Origin: Nigrospora sphaerica
Lineage: Eukaryota; Ascomycota; Sordariomycetes; Amphisphaeriales; Apiosporaceae
NCBI GenBank assembly: GCA_018287875.1
Contig: JAGVVL010000002.1
Location: 8,804,001 to 8,868,000, forward strand
Direction: 5' to 3'
Length of the DNA stretch: 64,000 bases
This document shows positions 43,092 to 53,407 of the stretch, piece by piece (within the stretch, counting starts at the first letter, position 1; each line of letters opens with the position of its first letter). The notes under the pieces were generated by a model. It was not told where the DNA came from and did not search any database. It was given only the letters and a program-made list of their open reading frames with translations. A program made the translations under genes and the position numbers.

Positions 43092-46000
43092 AGGGACTAC
43101 AGCTGGCCCAACAGGACAAGAAGTCCCTGTACGCGATATACCAAAAGGATCACGATGCGAACGGACCATTAGTACTATCAGTACAGGTCCTAAAACACGA
43201 AGTGCTCGCGCTAGTCGACAGCGGAGCCCAAGGGAATTATTTCTCTCCACGAATCGTCAACAAGCTCCAGATACTATGGAAGCAAAAGGACGCCCTATAC
43301 CGACTCCACGCTGCCGATGGAGAAGCTTTCCAATACGACGATGGACTCGTATTACGAGAGACTGCGCCCCTCTTAGTGACGATCCAGAATCGAAAGGAGC
43401 GACTCGAGTGCGACATTGCAGACATATCGGGATACGACCTGATATTGGGGATACCCTGGTTACGGGAGAGCAATCCCAGAGTTAACTAGAGAACAGGCCA
43501 ACTTCAGTGGGATACACCAGGAAGAGACTTAGCCTCTGAGAAGCGTCAACGGAACAGACCCTCAAGCAAGCTTACGACCCTTCGAGTCTACCTTATAATG
43601 AAAGGAACTAAGGAAGTCGAGCTAGAACCCAGACCCGAAGTACCAGAGCAGTACCGGGAGTTCAGCGACCTGTTCAGTGGAAAACTGCCTACAGGAATAC
43701 CAGAGTACAGCGTATAGGACCACGAGATACCCCTACAGGAAAGGAAACAACCGAAACCCTCCAGGATTTACCCGATTAACTCAGAACACGAGCAAGTACT
43801 CCGAGAATACATTAAGGAGAATCTCGAGAAAGGAAATATTCGACCATCGAACTCACCAGCGGGATATCCAATTCTATTCGTTCCAAAGAAAGCGGGAAAA
43901 GATGGCAAAGTCAAATGGCGACTATGTGTCGACTATCGAGAACTCAACGCCATCACCATCAAAGACTGTTACCCCCTACCGCTTATCAGCGAGCTACGCG
44001 ATAAGCTAGGTAGAGCCATTATCTTCACGGCTCTAGACCTACCCAACGGATACAACCTCATTCGAATCAAAGAAGGCGAAGAATGGAAGACCGCCTTCCG
44101 CTGCAAATTCGGACACTACGAATACCTGGTGATGCCATTCGGCCTAACTAACGCACCAGTAAGCTTTCAGAATATGATGAACCACGTCTTACGGGAATTC
44201 ATCGACAAGTTCGTTGTTGTTTACCTCGACGACATCCTGATCTACTCCGAAAGCCTCGAGGAACACCGCGAACATGTCCGACTCGTGCTACAAGCCTTAC
44301 GGGACGCAAAGCTGCTAGTAAATCCAGAAAAGAGCGAATTCGAAAAAGACAAAGTCAACTACCTCGGATACGTTATATCCGCAGGTGAAATCCAGATGGA
44401 AGAAGCCAAGGTTTCAGCAGTCAGAGAATAGCCGACACCCTAAGAAGTAAAGGACGTACGATCCTTTTTAGGATTAGCGAACTACTACAGGATGTTCATT
44501 CCTTAGTTCGGAAAAATCGCAGCCCCCTTAACGAACCTGACTTGCAAGGACATCGACTTCTAATGGACAGAAACAGAAGAACAAGCCTTCACAGAATTGA
44601 AGAAGAGGATCATAGACGAACTAGTATTACGCATAGCAGATCCTACACGACCATTCGAGGTCGAGACCGACGCATCAGATTACGCGATCGGAGGCCAACT
44701 CAGTCAGGCCGACGAGAATAGAAAGCTACACCCAGTAGCATTCTTCTTAAAGAAACTCAATGGACCACAGCTCAACTACCAGATTCACGACAAGGAGCTA
44801 ATGGCCATCATCGAAGCATTCCAGCAATGGAAACACTTCCTCAGTGGTACAACATACCAAGTGAAAGTATACACCGACCATAAGAATCTCGCGACATTCA
44901 CGACAAAGAAGGAACTGAATAAGCGACAAATCCGCTGGATGGAATTCCTCTCCGAATTCCATTTCGTTATTATCTATCGGAAGGGCAATGAGAACGGCAG
45001 GGCCGATTCCCTAAGCCGCCGGCCGGATTTAAAGCAAGAACCTACAGTGGAAACACACACTATCCTAACAGAAGACGCTAACGGAAACCTAGTGCCCAAT
45101 AGGCAGCTAGACGCAATATACTAAGTCCATTATAAGGACTGGACCCAGAAGATCAAAGAGCTTAAGGGAGAAGAACCACCACAGTACAACGGCAAGATCG
45201 AGATACCTGAACAACTTCAGGATGAATTGATCAAAAACCTACATGAACACCCCGTTTATAGACACCAAGGAATCTTCAAAACCACGAGCCGAATATAACG
45301 ACACTACGACTGTCGGAAACTGAAAGAACGAGTCACTAAAGTCATCAAGGACTGCGACCTATGTAACAAAGTAAAAGCCTCGAGACATAAACCGTACGGA
45401 GAACTCCAGCCGATACCACCACCGGACCGCGCCTGGAAGACAATCGCGCTAGACTTCATCGTGAAGCTACCACCATCTAAGGAACCAATGTCACAAACAA
45501 CCTACGACAGCATCCTCGTCATTACCGACAAACTCACGAAGTACACATACTTCATACCATACAAGGAAGCAAGCAACACCGACGAACTCGTATACGCTTT
45601 CCTTAAGACTGTCGTCAGCCAACACGGGTTGCCAGAACAAATCATCTCCGATCGAGACAAGCTATTCACGAGCAAATTCTGGAAATCGCTCATGACACAG
45701 CTAGGTGTCAAGCATAAACTATCCACAGCCTATCATCCGCAGACGGATGGACAAACGGAACGAATGAATCAAACACTCGAGCAATATCTACGCTGCTACG
45801 TCAACTACGAGCAAAACAACTGGGTTAAGTTACTACCAACAGCTCAGTTCGCCTACAACAGCGCCGACAACGAGTCACTCGGCATGTCACCATTCAGAGC
45901 CAACTATGGATTCAACCTAGAGATCACATGAGCACCTCTACCAGGAGAATTGTCGCCAATAGCAACAATTACAGTGGACAAACTCAAAGAATTGCAACAA

Positions 46001-46546
46001 GGACTATAAGAAGACCTTATATTCCTACAAAACAGAATGAAGACTTACTACGACCAAGCAAGGTTGAAGGGACCAACCTTTAAGAGGGGAGACAAAGTCT
46101 ACCTACTCCGCAAAAACATCAAGACCAAACGACTAAGCGACAAACTCGACTTCAAGAAGATTAGACCATTCGAAGTTGAAAAAGTCATTTCAGAAACCAA
46201 CTACCAACTATCGTTACCCAGCAATATAAGGATATACCCCGTATTCCATATTTCCTTACTCGAACCAGCTCCTAAGAACGCCCAGATCGAAACCAACCTA
46301 GAAGTCGAAACAGATCAGCATGAATACAAAGTAGAAGCAATTCTCGACAAAAAGAAGTTCGGAAACAACTGGAAATACCTCGTCAAATGGAAGGGATACT
46401 CACTAGAAGAAAACACGTGGGAACCTATTGGCCACTTGAAGAACGCGCAGCAGACCCTAAGGAAGTTCCAGGGGGAACCCCGAAAGACGACCACACAGCA
46501 GGATCCGACCCCGCGTCGAGCCACGCGTCGTTCCATTCGAATCTAA
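43061..46546 (+). pseudogene. pol of the gypsy element (protease, RT, RNase H, integrase, chromodomain; stops)
   Basis: Lies in the -1 frame relative to gag and overlaps its end by 31 nt. Protease: LVDSGAQGNYF near 43,210. Reverse transcriptase: WRLCVDYRELNAIT near 43,918, MPFGLTNAPVSFQ near 44,132 and the catalytic YLDDILIYS near 44,222. RNase H: EVETDASDYAIGG near 44,660 and the distal ADSLSRRPD. Integrase: HX3H...CDLCNK zinc part near 45,245-45,370, core LDFIVKLP, SDRDKLFTSKFW and YHPQTDGQTERMNQTLEQ. A chromodomain (YLVKWKGYSLEENTWEP) ends the protein before TAA at 46544. The chromodomain marks a chromovirus that probably targets methylated-histone chromatin. Stops at 43487, 44429, 45122, 45297 and 45929, among others, disable it. 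Confidence 0.9.
43067..43128 (+). promoter_or_regulatory. -1 programmed ribosomal frameshift signal (slippery site plus pseudoknot)
   Basis: Slippery heptamer G-GGA-AAC at 43067-43073, in the correct phase for gag (codons TCG GGA AAC). An 8-nt spacer follows. Stem 1 is CCAGTTGTA (43082-43090) with TACAGCTGG (43098-43106), 9 bp with one G-U. Stem 2 is AGGGAC (43092-43097) with GTCCCT (43123-43128), 6 bp. The 16-nt loop 43107-43122 crosses stem 1. Gag terminates at 43091, inside the knot. Slipping back one base gives GGG AAA CGA in the pol frame, which is open to the protease. Confidence 0.85.
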
Positions 46547-46955
46547 GGCTGTCGGAAGTAATCGGAAGATCGGAGGAAGCCGGAACAGCCTCGGTCGCAC
46601 GGCGACGCTCTTCCTCCTCCTCACGATCCAACTCCTCGACGCTCTTCAGCCCGCGCTTAATCGCGCGCGCCAACCTCTCACGCTACATTTTCCTTTGTTT
46701 CCGAAGACGTTGAATCTTCTCGTCTAGAGCACGGCGCTCCTCCTCGATCTCCTCGATCTCAGCCTCCAACTTAGAGTCCTGATGCACTAAGGCCTGCATG
46801 TCTAAAGCCGACAGACCAAAGACGTCGCACTTCGCAAGACCACGACCAACGCACTCCTGGCAACGAGTCGAATCCAGCTCCGACACCCGATAAGCTGTTT
46901 TTCGACGAACACAAGCCGAACAACCAGGGGAACGCTTAGTAGCAGAAGATGACAT
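46425..46955 (-). pseudogene. Antisense zinc-finger/coiled-coil ORF of the gypsy element
   Basis: A reverse-strand frame of 176 codons from the ATG at 46955 (frame open to 47036) to TAG at 46425. The N-terminal half has paired cysteines (CSACVRRKTAYRVSELDS, CQECVGRGLAKCDVFGL). It is followed by a charged coiled coil (KLEAEIEEIEEERRALDEKI, RLRKQRKM). After one in-frame TAG at 46683-46685 it continues in the same frame with RERLARAIKRGLKSVEELDR and an acidic tail. That TAG fits a TGG-to-TAG RIP change. The last 122 nt are antisense to the pol chromodomain. I recall similar antisense proteins in fungal gypsy elements, often annotated as hypothetical; function is unknown and a nucleic-acid-binding role is only inferred. 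Confidence 0.65.
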
Positions 46956-47135
46956 CGCGACAAATAGCGATAGGCGTTGTTTTATCTTAATCGCACGAGA
47001 TTTTCGTTTTTCAATTCGACCTGATATGATGAGCATGCATCACAAAAACATGAAGAAGGAAGGATGCAGAACTCACCAACACCCGGCGTTGTGGACGACC
47101 TATTATACGACCCTATCTTTAGGGACAAAGACCTT

Positions 47136-47152
47136 AAAGAGGGGAAGGGTAG
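47136..47152 (+). other. Polypurine tract of the gypsy element
   Basis: AAAGAGGGGAAGGGTAG directly before the 3' LTR; the expected primer site for plus-strand DNA synthesis. Confidence 0.85.
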
Positions 47153-47678
47153 TGTTACGACCCAGACGAGCCAACAAACCGCCTACGGGAACAGACAAGC
47201 GTCATGCAGCCAAGGACCGCCGGACAAACAAACAAGTCAATGCGGCAAACAAACAAGACACTAGCCACAAGCAGCCACACGAGCCACGCCAAGACTAAAT
47301 CACGTGATGGATCATAGGATCGTGAATGAGGAATCCACGATCCAACGATCCAAGGTATCCACTGGATCATAGGATCGCGACTTAGGATTTCACGATCCAA
47401 CGATCCAACGCATATCAGTGAGGGAATGACTTAGTATATAAGTTAGAAGGATTTCCTAGTCAGACAGTCATTACCTCAGTGATCAATCTAAGCATCTATC
47501 TCACCTATAGATGGGAGTAATCTCCTAACGACCTATTGCGAAGTTCAGACTAGTTACCCAGTCACGCACCCTCAGTTATCAGTTACCCTACGACCAGTGT
47601 TCAAGCTAGACAGACGCTCTCTGTCCCTGATTGTACAAACCCTATGTCACGCAGTACTTAGGTATAGCGTTCGTTACA
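47153..47678 (+). repeat. 3' LTR of the gypsy element
   Basis: 526 bp, same length as the 5' LTR, with seven differences, all C/T or G/A. It ends CGTTCGTTACA at 47678. The right flank AGTAC does not match the left flank of the 5' LTR. Confidence 0.95.
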
Positions 47679-49977
47679 AGTACCCTGAGACGCACAGGCT
47701 CTCCCTTCTGCCAGTGTCCACCACCTGTTCCATCAGTGTACAGTTGCCAGCGCCGTCACACGTGCCAGCGCTTTCTAATAAAATGGCTATTACTAGACTA
47801 GCTAATAATTAATTAAGCATATAAACGAAAGCGGTTATATTGAGGACCCCAGCTAAGTCTAGCTTAAAGTAACACCCACTGGACTATTTAAAACTCCTAC
47901 TCCTCACTGAGGGCTTAACGATGCTTTTAAGCGCTTTGTTTAATAGGTTTGCTCTTGAAACAACATGTTAGATAGTGTCTAGAGCCTCGATATCGCTTAG
48001 CGACCGACCGAATTAATTTACTATAGCGGATGAAGGTGGAGAGCAGCAGCTAGCTACACTTCATCTATATTTGTTAGTATCGAAAGAAATATAAAAGCAC
48101 AATAATTTGAATAAATCTGGTTTCCTTACGATACGACCAGTGGCTATTAAAATATTTGCTGTTGAAACGCCGAGAATAGCCTTAAACTGTCTCGAAACTG
48201 GTGGCGGTTTGATGGGTCGGTCCCTTGATGGGTACACTACCTTAATGCCGGATGAGACAGACTTTCCCTCGGGGACCATACGGGGGTTAAAATAGCGAGG
48301 CTTTGAACCCAAACCTGGCAGCTATTACAAACCGACTTGGCATTTATGATGAAGAATCTCTTAAGTCTCAAGTCATGGCATGTTGGGCATTGGCCCTCGT
48401 CGTAGACGACAAAGCTGTGTTCCACCGAGCGCTGTTGAATGTCAGCTAAGTACGCTAGGGTACAGCCGGTAGAGGCGAAACACAGAATAGAGAGGGTAGT
48501 TGCTTGCTCGCGAGCAGGCTTACAGACAATTCGTCTGGGATACGTCTCACATGTTATGAAAGTGGCGAGATGGCCGACACAATGCAGCGACCTGAGGCAA
48601 TCCCAGGCCAAATACGGAACGTGGTAAGCATTGATTCTTTTCAGCAGCTATTCCTGTCAGGCCGCTCAATTCGCAATTTCTACTTGGTGCACGTGACACC
48701 AGCTTATACGTTCAAGGCAGCGCAGCCGGGCGAACCCTCTTGCACGTGCATCGCAGGAACTACCTTCGTCCCGCGTACATTACTTATAATGAGGTAGATG
48801 AGAGTTAAAACATCAAAATGACCTATCCAACATACTACCACACCCCTAGCCTCTAGGAATAATTACCATGTTTAGAAGTTCAGCCTGCACATTCGCCTGG
48901 GCCGGGACGAGACTTTGGTAATGGGCGCCCATGGGTTACCCAAAAAGCCAAGGCATTTCCTGGGTTGCCCATGGGTAACCCAGAAAATACTTAGGTTACC
49001 CATGGGTAGCCCAAGAATTTAAGCTTGCACCCATAGGCTATCCCTAGGTTAGCATAAGCTATCTAGAACGACCCATGCCGAACAAGAAGCCGTCCTTAGA
49101 ACTTTATATAGAGTAAAAGTTACGCATGGGCTACCCATGGGTAGCCCATGGGTTCTCTTATCAAACCATATTGAGCCCATGGGGCGTATGGGTAAGCATG
49201 GGTTTATGGGCTGCATTATAATGACTGAAGTCTAGCCGGGACGCATTGATCATATCCGGCACCTAAGGGCTCAGGGGTTTTTGGAATGCTGAAGTGTTTG
49301 GTTACACCTTAATACTGCGTAAGACGCCAACAAGTGATAGGATCGCCGATACTGGTTACCATTCAAGACATGAGCATCTTGGACCGTAGCCTTTTCCATT
49401 TCTACATAACTATAGAAACCGACTTATCGTTCTCAGCGTAGCGTAAGTTTTTAGGTTGCGTGGAACGGAGTTAATGTAGTTTGCGATAACAAATCCCCTT
49501 CTTTGCACTTTGAAACGACGCAGCTTGTGTGAAAAAAAATATCAGGGCGCCCGGGCTCTGTGATTCGTGTTCTCCCCGCAACAGGTGTCTACCGACGTAG
49601 CTTAGCAGCCCGTGATCTTGAAAAGCCCGCATAGTACACGTCACAGAGAGGGCATACCCATCAAGCGCAACAACGTCTATCACCGATGGACCAACTAAGG
49701 TAAGGAAAGTGCACTGAGGAGCACAGATCGATGACAGAGCCCCATGGCCTGTCCGTGGGCCATAGCCCTCGTCTCGCCTGTAAGTCTCTGGGTTGCATGA
49801 GCCTGATTTTCAAGAAGGATGTCTGCGGCACAAGGTCGACGTGACAGAGTTGCGGCAAAACTTAGCAACCACCGTCGATCTGGCGGGGGTCTTTCGCGCT
49901 GCAATCGCAACGGTCGGGTTGTGATGGACTTTTTTGATGTTAATAGAGAGAACCATCAACCGTCTCTTGGCTAGAAC
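47679..49977. other. Spacer with decayed sequence and palindrome cluster
   Basis: No supportable gene. Reverse frames at 48,061-48,611 are unrecognised. A cluster of TGGGTWRCCCA palindromes lies at 48,928-49,208. Bases 49,470-49,930 have only short frames. Confidence 0.4.
48928..49208. repeat. Cluster of CCCATGGGT palindromes
   Basis: At least three strong palindromes built on TGGGTWRCCCATGGGTWRCC, at about 48,952-48,984, 48,993-49,013 and 49,127-49,152, with weaker copies at 48,928 and 49,178-49,207. They are separated by non-repetitive DNA. Arrays of short palindromes like this are often the subterminal transposase-binding sites of hAT-like transposons, but no transposase or clear ends were found. 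Confidence 0.6.
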
Positions 49978-50289
49978 TTACTTCTGAACGCCATATTTGT
50001 ATTCAGGCCCGTTCACCTTAATGCACTGATTTGAACACTCCGTGCCGACATCCCGAAAATATCCCAAGTATTCCCAATAAGGAAAGCCAGCAATGCAAGC
50101 GTCGAATGCGACTCCAGGTGGCTTGGGTACATCCGCGTAGGATGAGCCACAGCATTGATGCCCCTTATCCGGGACGATGTATACTCGGGCCTCAAGCAGA
50201 TGAGGCTTAGAATTTCCGAGCTCGCCGAAGTCCGCGCTTGTGGGACTTGCTAAGATCAAAGGGAAAAGCATGGAGAATTCCATTTTCAT
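49978..50289 (-). CDS. Small secreted cysteine-containing protein (candidate effector)
   Basis: A 103-residue intronless frame starting MKMEFSMLFPLILASPTSA, a signal peptide with cleavage near TSA/DF. The mature part of about 84 residues has five cysteines (QCC, DAC, TEC, NQC) and many Gly/Tyr/Pro. It has no known domain. A second ATG two codons downstream gives nearly the same protein. The frame has no stops although the surroundings are repeat-rich, and the TTATAA-like sequence near 50,395 on the reverse strand could be a promoter element. Size, signal peptide and location next to transposons resemble fungal effectors; this is inference. Confidence 0.55.
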   Translation of the reverse strand: MKMEFSMLFPLILASPTSADFGELGNSKPHLLEARVYIVPDKGHQCCGSSYADVPKPPGVAFDACIAGFPYWEYLGYFRDVGTECSNQCIKVNGPEYKYGVQK

Positions 50290-53202
50290 GTTGACTGATA
50301 TTCAGAGTAACGTACAGACTGATTAGGTAGAATGAAGTTGAAGTAGAGAAGAAGTTCTTTGAAATTTCAATGCGGAGACCTCTGTAGACTTTTATAACCA
50401 CTCCCTTCATAAGCCTTTAGACCTCCTATTCATTACATAGGAGGGTGTTATTTATCCTTATGCACCAATCGCGTTGCTCATCACAGCATTGAAACACTTC
50501 GATCCGTCGAAAAACGTGGTTAGGCTCGAGCAACATTCATACAACCATGGAGCTCCTCGTAGCTCATCTAAACGAGAGCCGCCTCATCCTAGTCGTGCTC
50601 CAGCTAACTAGGTTTCAATACAAGGACCAGGATCACAGGCCAAAGTATTAGTTGTAAGTCCCATGTGACGGAACCGTATGTCCTGTAAGTTTATGTACAG
50701 GTGGTTTATGTCTCTAAGCACAAGCTTGATTATCAAGTTATCCTGAATAATTTAGGAAATCTTAATATGAGTGCCCTCTCACTAGTACTTCCAGTGTTTT
50801 AACAAGACTTTAATTCTGAAGCGTTCGTTTATTGTACTTATATATTGAGACCGGGCCAGGGCTCTTACGTAAGCCTTGATCAAGGGTTTACAAAAGTATA
50901 AGTTAGGCTTCGGTAGTCTAGTTCATAGCCAGAGCGACAGCGCGCTTTTTCCCTCCTTTTGATATACTGCTACTCTTACTACGGCACTTCACGCTCATTT
51001 TTCGTGACTATTTTGAGCTTCTTTTACTTCCTTACGTTAAGGATCATCTTAATCAACGATATCCTCATCTGATTGTCCCTTGGGATCGACCTCACGACCG
51101 TGTCTTTCCACCAGACTCCTTACTGTTTGGGGTTTCTTGGTTCCAATATATGTTAAGTATTAATAAGATCTGTCTAGACTTTACTTCATAATGCTATCTT
51201 ATATTTAGTTAGATAGTTTTCACGTTTGAATTTCCCTTTGTAAGCGTGTTAGGATCCATTGAGGAGTCTGTACTAACAAGGTTCTTACGATGGCCTTAAT
51301 TTACACGTATATACGTTAAGGTACTTCCCATAAATCTTACTATATCGGTACCGCAGGGCGAATAAAGTCATGTGGTTTCTCTAGCTATTGTTCGTGTTTC
51401 ATCCCTGTTCAAAAGGTTAATCCTGTCCTAATAGCGCCAATTCCCTAAATGGACGGACAAGGCTAATGCACAGGAATTGAAGTTTAGTGATAACTTGATT
51501 CGGCTAAACTGCCCAGGCTAACATAGCGACAACAGAGCTCTAGGTCCTACCCTGTCCCAAAGATTCCCTACCCTGGACCTTTCCCTGTGGGCGGGAACTA
51601 TCGCTTAAGAACCCCGCTCAACAACAACTCCTTGTTCTTGGCTGAACTTTTTCTTCAGTTCTTAAACGGTTGCGTTGCGATCTACACACTAATAAAGCCA
51701 TATTACAATCCCTGAACCCTACCGTTATGTCGAGCGACGCGCTAACTTTCAGCCAACCTCCTGCGCCCGAACCAATCCCGGAGTCTTCAATGTTAAGCAG
51801 ATTAAGGAGCTCGAGGTCGTGCATGTGTAAAAGCTAGCAGGAAGGGAAAAAACAAAAAGGGCGTAGCGCTAGCGTAAACTAGGAAAGGTAGCATTCCTCG
51901 AGAGAATCATAACCGTGGTTCATCCTGTAAAGGCGCGGGGATATCGCTCGACCACCCCTGCTTAGATAATGTCGGCAGTTACCAGTTGATCTAGTGAGAA
52001 TATTTATTATCGCTGATTTTCTAAGGCAAGTTAGAGTACCCCCATTTAGCCCCCTCCACATTTGGCCCCTCTTAACTTAATCATATAAAAAATAACTTTA
52101 TTACTTTAGCCGCCTATATATCCTTCATTCATAACAGCTATGATATAAGAATTAGGCTCACTTAGGCTTTCGCTATCGCTCTCTTTATTCATACTACTTT
52201 TAATCTCTCCGACTGTTAATTAAGCCCGGTGAATATCTTTAATATTCGCGAACTTCAAATTAAAGCTTAAATCTCTTTTCTTTCTCTTCCGTAACCTTGT
52301 AGTCTTAATCTTAACTTTGAGAGCTTAAATTTATCTTTAAGTAGTAGCTAATTAAACATTCTATTTATTAAAGGCCTTTTAAATATTTCGGAATGATAGC
52401 CGTTATAAAGTTAAGTGTTCTACTAGCTAGTTGAAAAGGTATACTTAATCTTTAAAGTCCAACGTCTTCTTTAAAGTAGATTTAACCACTATAAAAATGC
52501 TGGATCTTTTTAAAGGTGTTAAAAAGATCTTAATTAAGTGAGATTATTTTAATATTACTATATCTGCTGTTGTTTAATATGTATTTTAAATTAAATTCTG
52601 GCTTGAAAGCGATTTTACTATACTTACTAGCTAAAGACCAGCTACTTTCCATCTATTCAGGATATTTTAGCTAATAAGCTTAGTTAAATAGGCCTTTTAA
52701 TAGTAGATAAGAAAGTTTCGCTTACTAATTACTGTAAAGTCCGTTAACTAAGTTAAAATCTAAGCTATTTTTAGTACGCCGATTTTAAAGAGCTGAAAAC
52801 TGTAAGAATCCAGAGGAATCACAGTGGCACCGTTAGGTATAGGGTAGCGAAGGGCAGGTTCAATTCCATTGCAAGACTGATTCTTGCAGAATCTAAGTTC
52901 AGGTTGGGCGCCAGCAGTGCGTCCGCTCTTTGCTAGTAGGCTGCCGGTGGGTCTGTGCCACAAGTCAGGTGACCAGCCTGCGGATACATCTCTTCAACGC
53001 TTTCTTCCTTACAAAAACAGCTAAATATAGAGGTTAAAGCATGTGAAAGGTACAAAAGAGTTAAAAAAAGGAGGTAAATCCAATAAAAGAAGCATTAAAA
53101 CATAAAATTAGTTATTATATAGATAATATAGCCGTTTATAATAAGTAAGCGGTATTAAAAAGAGTTCTTAAGGGCGGTATTTAGGATAAAGACGTTCTTA
53201 AG
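50290..53202. other. AT-rich decayed sequence, no gene
   Basis: Low-GC sequence with no supportable gene. A patch near 51,500-51,830 has higher GC and short frames but no recognisable protein. A possible transposon end (AGTACCCCCATTTAGCC) is near 52,036. From 52,080 to 53,190 the sequence is strongly AT-biased and unreadable. Confidence 0.4.
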
Positions 53203-53407
53203 TATCACGGTTCAAGGAACAAAGGATCTGATAATGTCCTGAAGGTTTTATTGAGATACAAAAACTACAGGTAAAGAGGAAAAAAGAGAAACAGGGTCTT
53301 GTTAGTCACCGTTTAGCAGGAATATATTTGGCTAGCGGCGGTACATACCACTAACTAGTGGTCCATGCATTTCCATACCCCTATACATATGTACTTATAG
53401 TATAACA
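53203..53407 (-). repeat. 3' LTR (family 3) of a gypsy remnant
   Basis: A 205-bp reverse-strand LTR starting TGTTATACTATAAG at 53407 and ending CCGTGATA at 53203. A polypurine tract (TTAAGGGGAGTAA, reverse strand 53420-53408) precedes it. It is homologous to the solo LTR at 20,394-20,599. Confidence 0.82.

Larger units (their letters stand above)
40341..47678 (+). mobile_element. Full-length Ty3/gypsy chromovirus retrotransposon
   Basis: A 7.3-kb element with 526-bp LTRs. Order inside: gag with CCHC knuckle, -1 frameshift signal, then pol with protease, reverse transcriptase, RNase H, integrase and C-terminal chromodomain. An antisense ORF and a polypurine tract lie before the 3' LTR. The LTRs differ at only 7 sites, all transitions. 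The 5-bp flanks do not match (ATAGG left, AGTAC right), and the host transposon on the left does not continue on the right. The coding part is interrupted by stops typical of RIP. Confidence 0.95.
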
